A stretch of 64,000 bases of DNA, taken from the NCBI RefSeq assembly GCF_014203235.1, contig NZ_JACHIN010000008.1, positions 473,703-537,702 of the forward strand, given 5' to 3'. The position numbers were made by a program, and so were the translations under genes. The stretch comes from Nonomuraea endophytica (lineage in GTDB: Bacteria > Actinomycetota > Actinomycetes > Streptosporangiales > Streptosporangiaceae). Below, one piece after another: positions 60,262 through 64,000 of this stretch. The notes below the pieces were generated by a model, which was not told where the DNA came from, did not search any database, and saw nothing but the letters and a program-made list of their open reading frames with translations. The stretch's first letter is position 1. Every line of letters begins with the position of its first letter.

Positions 60262-61124
60262 TCCGCAAGAACACGCTCACGGCACTGGTCTTCCTGGTGC
60301 CCGCGCTCATCGTCTTCGGCGCCTTCTCCTGGTGGCCGATCGTGCGCGGGCTGCTGATCAGCTTCCAGAGCACCAACCTGGTCGATCCCGCCGAGTGGGT
60401 GGGGCCGGCCAACTTCACCGCCCTGTTCACCGACCCGCTGCTCGGCGTCTCGATCCGCAACACCCTGCTGTTCGTCGGGCTGGCGCTGCTGATCGGCTTC
60501 CCGGCCCCGCTGGTCCTGGCCACGGTCATGGCCACGGTACGGCGGGCGGCCGGCCTCTACCGGTTCCTCGTCTACCTGCCGGTCGTCATCCCCCCGGTGG
60601 TGGCGATCCTGCTGTGGAAGTGGTTCTACGACCCCGGGCACGGCCTGTTCAACGAGCTGTTCGGCCTGGTCGGCCTGGGACCGTTCCCGTGGCTGGACTC
60701 GCCGGGCAGCGCGATGCTCAGCCTGGTGCTCCAGTCGACGTGGGCCGGGATGGGCGGGGCCGTCCTCATCTACCTGGCGGCCATCGTCGGCATCCCCTCG
60801 GAGCTGTACGAGGCCGCCCAGATGGACGGCGCCTCCATCCGCGCCCGGATCTGGCACATCACGCTGCCGCAGCTGCGCCCGGTCATCGGGCTGCTGCTGC
60901 TCATGCAGCTCATCACCACCATGCAGGTGTTCACCGAGCCGTACGTCTTCACCGGCGGCGGCCCGGAGAACGCCACCCTGACCGTGCTGCTGCTGATCTT
61001 CCGCTACGCCTTCCAGGACGGCGCCTACGGCCAGGCCGCCGCGCTGTCGCTGCTGCTGGCGATCGTCCTGGGCATCCTGTCCGCGGTCTATCTGCGGGCC
61101 ACCCGGAGCTGGAGCGCCTCATGA
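60258..61124 (+). CDS. Sugar ABC transporter permease 1
   Basis: A 288-residue MalF-type permease with about six TM helices and the ATPase-contact EAA loop YEAAQMDGASIRARIWHITL. The ATG at 60258 overlaps the binding-protein stop (ATGA), and the end overlaps permease 2 (ATGA). No ATPase is encoded nearby, so it probably uses a shared MsiK-type ATPase. Confidence 0.92.
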   Translation: MIRKNTLTALVFLVPALIVFGAFSWWPIVRGLLISFQSTNLVDPAEWVGPANFTALFTDPLLGVSIRNTLLFVGLALLIGFPAPLVLATVMATVRRAAGLYRFLVYLPVVIPPVVAILLWKWFYDPGHGLFNELFGLVGLGPFPWLDSPGSAMLSLVLQSTWAGMGGAVLIYLAAIVGIPSELYEAAQMDGASIRARIWHITLPQLRPVIGLLLLMQLITTMQVFTEPYVFTGGGPENATLTVLLLIFRYAFQDGAYGQAAALSLLLAIVLGILSAVYLRATRSWSAS

Positions 61125-61969
61125 TGATCTCGCCGGTGGAGGAGCGGCGGCCGGCCGTACGGGCCGCGCTGCGCTCGATCCAGTGGGTCACGCTCGGGCT
61201 GCTGGTGGCGCTGGGGATCGGGCCGCTCTACATGACGGTCAAGGGCGCGGTCTCGCCCTCGGCCGACCTGATCGCCAAGCCGCTGGCGCTGTTGCCGGCC
61301 GACCCGCGCCCGGAGAACTTCGCCACCGCCTGGGCCGATCTGGGCGTCGGCGGGTACCTGCTCAACACGCTGCAGGTCGTGGGCGGGGCGTGGGCGGTGC
61401 AGCTGTTCGTGGCGGTGACCGCCGGGTTCGCGCTGTCGGTGCTGCGGCCCCGGTTCGGCCGCTACGTCTACGGGGCGATCCTGGCCACGATGTTCGTCCC
61501 CTACACGGTCTCGATGGTCAGCCTGTTCATGACCGTCATCGACCTGGGGCTGGTCGACACCTACTGGTCGATCTGGCTGCCGGCGGGGGCGAGCGCGTTC
61601 AACGTGCTGCTGGCCAAGCGCTTCTTCGACGCGCTGCCCGCGGAGCTGTTCGCGGCGGCGCGCATCGACGGGGCGACGACCTGGCAGCTGCTCACCAAGA
61701 TCGTGCTGCCGATGAGCCGGCCGATCGTGGCGGTCATCAGCCTGCTGGCCGTCATGCACAGCTGGAAGGACTTCATCTGGCCGCTCGTGGCCATCACCGA
61801 CCCGGAGAAGCAGCCGATCAGCGTCGCGCTGGCCAACCTGGCCGAGCAGGCGCCGCAGGACGAGCTGATCGCCGCCATGGCGATGGCGCTGGCCCCGCCG
61901 GTGCTGGTCTTCCTGGTCTTCCAGAAGTACATCGTCGCCGGTCTGGGATTCACCGGCGTCAAGGGCTGA
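61121..61969 (+). CDS. Sugar ABC transporter permease 2
   Basis: A 282-residue MalG-type permease. It has six TM helices and the EAA motif AARIDGATTWQLLTKIVLPM, followed by the usual MSRPIVAVISLLAVMHSWKD. The start at 61121 lies in the upstream stop; a second ATG is at 61124. The glycosidase gene begins 21 bp later, so the operon continues. Confidence 0.92.
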   Translation: MMISPVEERRPAVRAALRSIQWVTLGLLVALGIGPLYMTVKGAVSPSADLIAKPLALLPADPRPENFATAWADLGVGGYLLNTLQVVGGAWAVQLFVAVTAGFALSVLRPRFGRYVYGAILATMFVPYTVSMVSLFMTVIDLGLVDTYWSIWLPAGASAFNVLLAKRFFDALPAELFAAARIDGATTWQLLTKIVLPMSRPIVAVISLLAVMHSWKDFIWPLVAITDPEKQPISVALANLAEQAPQDELIAAMAMALAPPVLVFLVFQKYIVAGLGFTGVKG

Positions 61970-61990
61970 CAACTCGCGAAAGGCACCCCC

Positions 61991-64000
61991 ATGCCGGAAA
62001 TTTCACCCCTGCCGGAAATCTCACGACGCAACGCCCTGCAGATCGCGGGCGCCGCCGCCATCGCACCCGCCGCGGCCGTCGCACCCGCCCTCGCGTCCTC
62101 ACCCGCGCGGGCGAGCACCGCGCAGACCACCACCGCGCAGACCACCGCCGCACAGACCATCACCGCGCCGATCACCATCGAGGCCGACGGCATCGTGCTC
62201 ACCGCCGGGACCGACGGCTCGATCACGGTCGGCGACGGCGCCGACCGGATCAAGCTCACCCACTTCATGATCAAGGACAGCGTCTTAGGGCAGCAGCGCA
62301 CCTTCGGCGGCACGCCCTCCCTGATCACCGTGGACGGGCGGCAGGCCATCCAGATCGCCTACGTCATGTCCGCCTCGGCCCAGGCGGTCACGGTGCGCGG
62401 GATCTTCACGGTCGCCGCCCGCCGGGCCCGCCTGCGCTGGGAGGTCTCCGGCACCACGACGCTCACCCCGAGCGGCTACATGTTCGCCAGGACGCTGCTG
62501 GCGCCCTCCGCGCCCGAGCGCTACGTGCCCGCGACCAAGTGGACGCGCGATGCCCGGGGCGGCGTGCCGTACGAGATCAATGACGGCGCGCTCTACCAGG
62601 AGACGTGGAGCGACACGCAGGCCTACTTCCGGCTGGCCAAGACCACCCCCGGCTTCACGAACGCGAGCTGGATCCACGCCCCCGCCGGCGCCGACGGCGC
62701 CACCGAGGTCGAGCTGGTGCTCGGCGCGATGCGCCCGGCCGCCGCCAACGCGCTGGGCGCCGGCGCGCCGCTCAGCGTCGACGTCTGGAGCGAGCAGCCT
62801 TTCGGCCTTTACGGCACCGCCGCCCCCATGGCGTTGAAGGCCCAGGTCGTGAACGGCGCCGCCGTACAACGGCAGGTGACGCTGACCTGGTGGGCCCGCG
62901 ACTTCGACGGCAAGCAGGTCGGCGGCGGCACGCTGAACAAGACCCTCGCGCCCGGCGCCGTCTGGGACGAGTCGTTCACCGTCGCCGGAGCCCCGCAGGG
63001 CATCGTCTTCACCGAGGTCAAGGCGGTCGCCGGGACCGACGAGGTGTTCGCCCGCACCAACCTGGCCACGCTCAAGGACCACGCCTATCAGTCCGAGGGC
63101 CGCTTCGGCATCGCGAACTACACGTGGATGCTCGTCCCCGACAAGGCGGCGGTCGGGCAGCTGATGAAGAAGATCGGCGTCAAGTCGGTGCGCATCGCCT
63201 ACGACGGCGCGCCCGGCCTGTCCCCCGCCGAGCTCGACGCCCTCGGCATCCCGCACAACGTGCAGCTCGGCGGCGTCATCTTCAACGGCACGCCCGAGCA
63301 GATCGCCACGTGGGCCGATGAGAAGGCGGCGATCGCCCGCGCGTCGGGCGCCCGCTACTTCGAGGTGGCCAACGAGCTCAACCAGCCGTGGATGTCCGGC
63401 CAGAAGGCGGCCGAGTACGTGCGCGACGGGCTCAAGCCGATCCACGACCGCCTGAGCGGCTCCGGCATCAAGCTCATGAACTGCGGCCTCGGCGGCATGG
63501 ACGTCAACTGGACCGCGAACTTCCACAAGGCGGGCGGCTGGCCGCTCATCGACGTCTTCGCCTTCCACCCGGGGCGCGGCAACTTCACCCCGGACTACGC
63601 GCCGCCGCCGTCGGAGTGGCAGCAGGGCGAGAACGGCACGTACTGGAACTTCCTCGGCGCGCTGCGCGAGGCGCGCAGGACCGTCGACGCGCACGGCGGC
63701 GGCAAGGAGCTCTGGCTGACCGAGGCCTACGCCTGCACCCGCCCCAACCGCTGGTGGAACGACAACCACCGGCAGGCGGCGGAGAACGTGCTGCTCACGC
63801 TGGCCCTGGCGCTGTCGGAGGGGGTGGACGGCGTGAACTGGTACCAGCCGCACGACAGCACCATCCACCACCCGCAGGAGGCCGACCCGAACAACGCCGA
63901 GTACCACTTCGGCCTGATGAACCGCGACACCAGCGTCAAGGCGGCCCTGCTGGCCTTCGCCACCGCCACCAGGACGCTGGAGGGCGCCAGGTTCGTCAAG
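61991..64000 (+). CDS. Tat-exported glycoside hydrolase (clan GH-A-like), 3' end outside the window
   Basis: The ATG at 61991 opens a frame that runs uninterrupted to the right edge (670 codons). The N-terminus has a twin-arginine signal (ISRRNALQIAGAA), with a Thr/Gln/Ala repeat after cleavage (TAQTTTAQTTAAQTITAP). Residues ~55-380 are beta-rich. A TIM-barrel follows, with a probable acid/base Glu462 (EVANELNQPW) and nucleophile Glu578 (LWLTEAYAC), the usual order for retaining clan-A glycosidases. The GH family is not assigned. Being in the operon with LacI, a sugar importer and, divergently, a sugar-acid dehydratase suggests extracellular cleavage of a polysaccharide whose products are imported. 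Confidence 0.8.
   Translation, partial: MPEISPLPEISRRNALQIAGAAAIAPAAAVAPALASSPARASTAQTTTAQTTAAQTITAPITIEADGIVLTAGTDGSITVGDGADRIKLTHFMIKDSVLGQQRTFGGTPSLITVDGRQAIQIAYVMSASAQAVTVRGIFTVAARRARLRWEVSGTTTLTPSGYMFARTLLAPSAPERYVPATKWTRDARGGVPYEINDGALYQETWSDTQAYFRLAKTTPGFTNASWIHAPAGADGATEVELVLGAMRPAAANALGAGAPLSVDVWSEQPFGLYGTAAPMALKAQVVNGAAVQRQVTLTWWARDFDGKQVGGGTLNKTLAPGAVWDESFTVAGAPQGIVFTEVKAVAGTDEVFARTNLATLKDHAYQSEGRFGIANYTWMLVPDKAAVGQLMKKIGVKSVRIAYDGAPGLSPAELDALGIPHNVQLGGVIFNGTPEQIATWADEKAAIARASGARYFEVANELNQPWMSGQKAAEYVRDGLKPIHDRLSGSGIKLMNCGLGGMDVNWTANFHKAGGWPLIDVFAFHPGRGNFTPDYAPPPSEWQQGENGTYWNFLGALREARRTVDAHGGGKELWLTEAYACTRPNRWWNDNHRQAAENVLLTLALALSEGVDGVNWYQPHDSTIHHPQEADPNNAEYHFGLMNRDTSVKAALLAFATATRTLEGARFVK

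Noticed and set aside
62285..63907. A 540-codon minus-strand frame opposite the glycosidase
   Set aside because: The plus-strand frame has a Tat signal and catalytic Glu motifs and is continuous from 61991; the minus frame is a shadow.

Overview
The window is high-GC DNA with dense, often overlapping genes, many GTG starts and strong G/C preference at third codon positions. It looks like a filamentous actinomycete. The F420-type luciferase-like oxidoreductases, PASTA Ser/Thr kinases, mycobacterial-type acyl-CoA dehydrogenase pair and dxr/ispG locus fit Streptosporangiaceae or a close family; the genus is not fixed by the sequence. No rRNA, tRNA, CRISPR array or transposase was found.

Region by region. 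(1) 0-17 kb: acyl-CoA/alcohol catabolism. It has an ADP-forming acyl-CoA synthetase, two SDRs (one with Phe in place of the catalytic Tyr), a GntR regulator, a hotdog thioesterase, a CHAP-domain membrane protein, an F420-type oxidoreductase, a paired acyl-CoA dehydrogenase, a GlcD-type FAD oxidase and a zinc alcohol dehydrogenase. (2) 12.9-18.1 kb: a branched-chain-amino-acid-type (HAAT) ABC importer in which both permeases and one ATPase are fused into a single 1020-residue chain through a disordered tail and about 19 Gly-Ser-Gly repeats. (3) 18-22.4 kb: a small secreted protein, a 17-bp tandem repeat, TetR/MMPL and a cupin. (4) 22.4-27.7 kb: a sugar ABC importer with a Gfo/Idh/MocA oxidoreductase and a ROK regulator. 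(5) 27.7-47.6 kb: signalling and possible conflict or secondary-metabolism genes. These are P450, ATP-grasp ligase, XRE/NB-ARC/TPR protein, membrane-anchored methyltransferase, two Ser/Thr kinases, three luciferase-like oxidoreductases, two SRPBCC proteins with a TetR regulator, a HipA-like kinase/DUF3037 pair, and a STAND ATPase/TPR/two-TM protein module. (6) 47.6-56.5 kb: NTF2-like protein, TetR, DsbA-like protein, GNAT, secreted alpha/beta hydrolase, a lone molybdopterin hydroxylase large subunit, ispG and dxr. (7) 56.5-64 kb: a carbohydrate locus with an enolase-superfamily dehydratase, LacI regulator, sugar ABC importer and a Tat-exported glycosidase that runs off the window.

A recurrent 20-bp palindrome (AACCAAGC-core) lies in the promoters of the 9.6 kb, 12.9 kb and 38.05 kb gene groups, which suggests that the beta-oxidation genes, the fused importer and the luciferase-like oxidoreductases form one regulon. 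Each TetR gene has its own distinct palindrome in the adjacent divergent promoter. The two most unusual items are the LivH-LivM-linker-LivF fusion and the tightly packed STAND/TPR/two-TM module, whose divergent starts are only about 13 bp apart.
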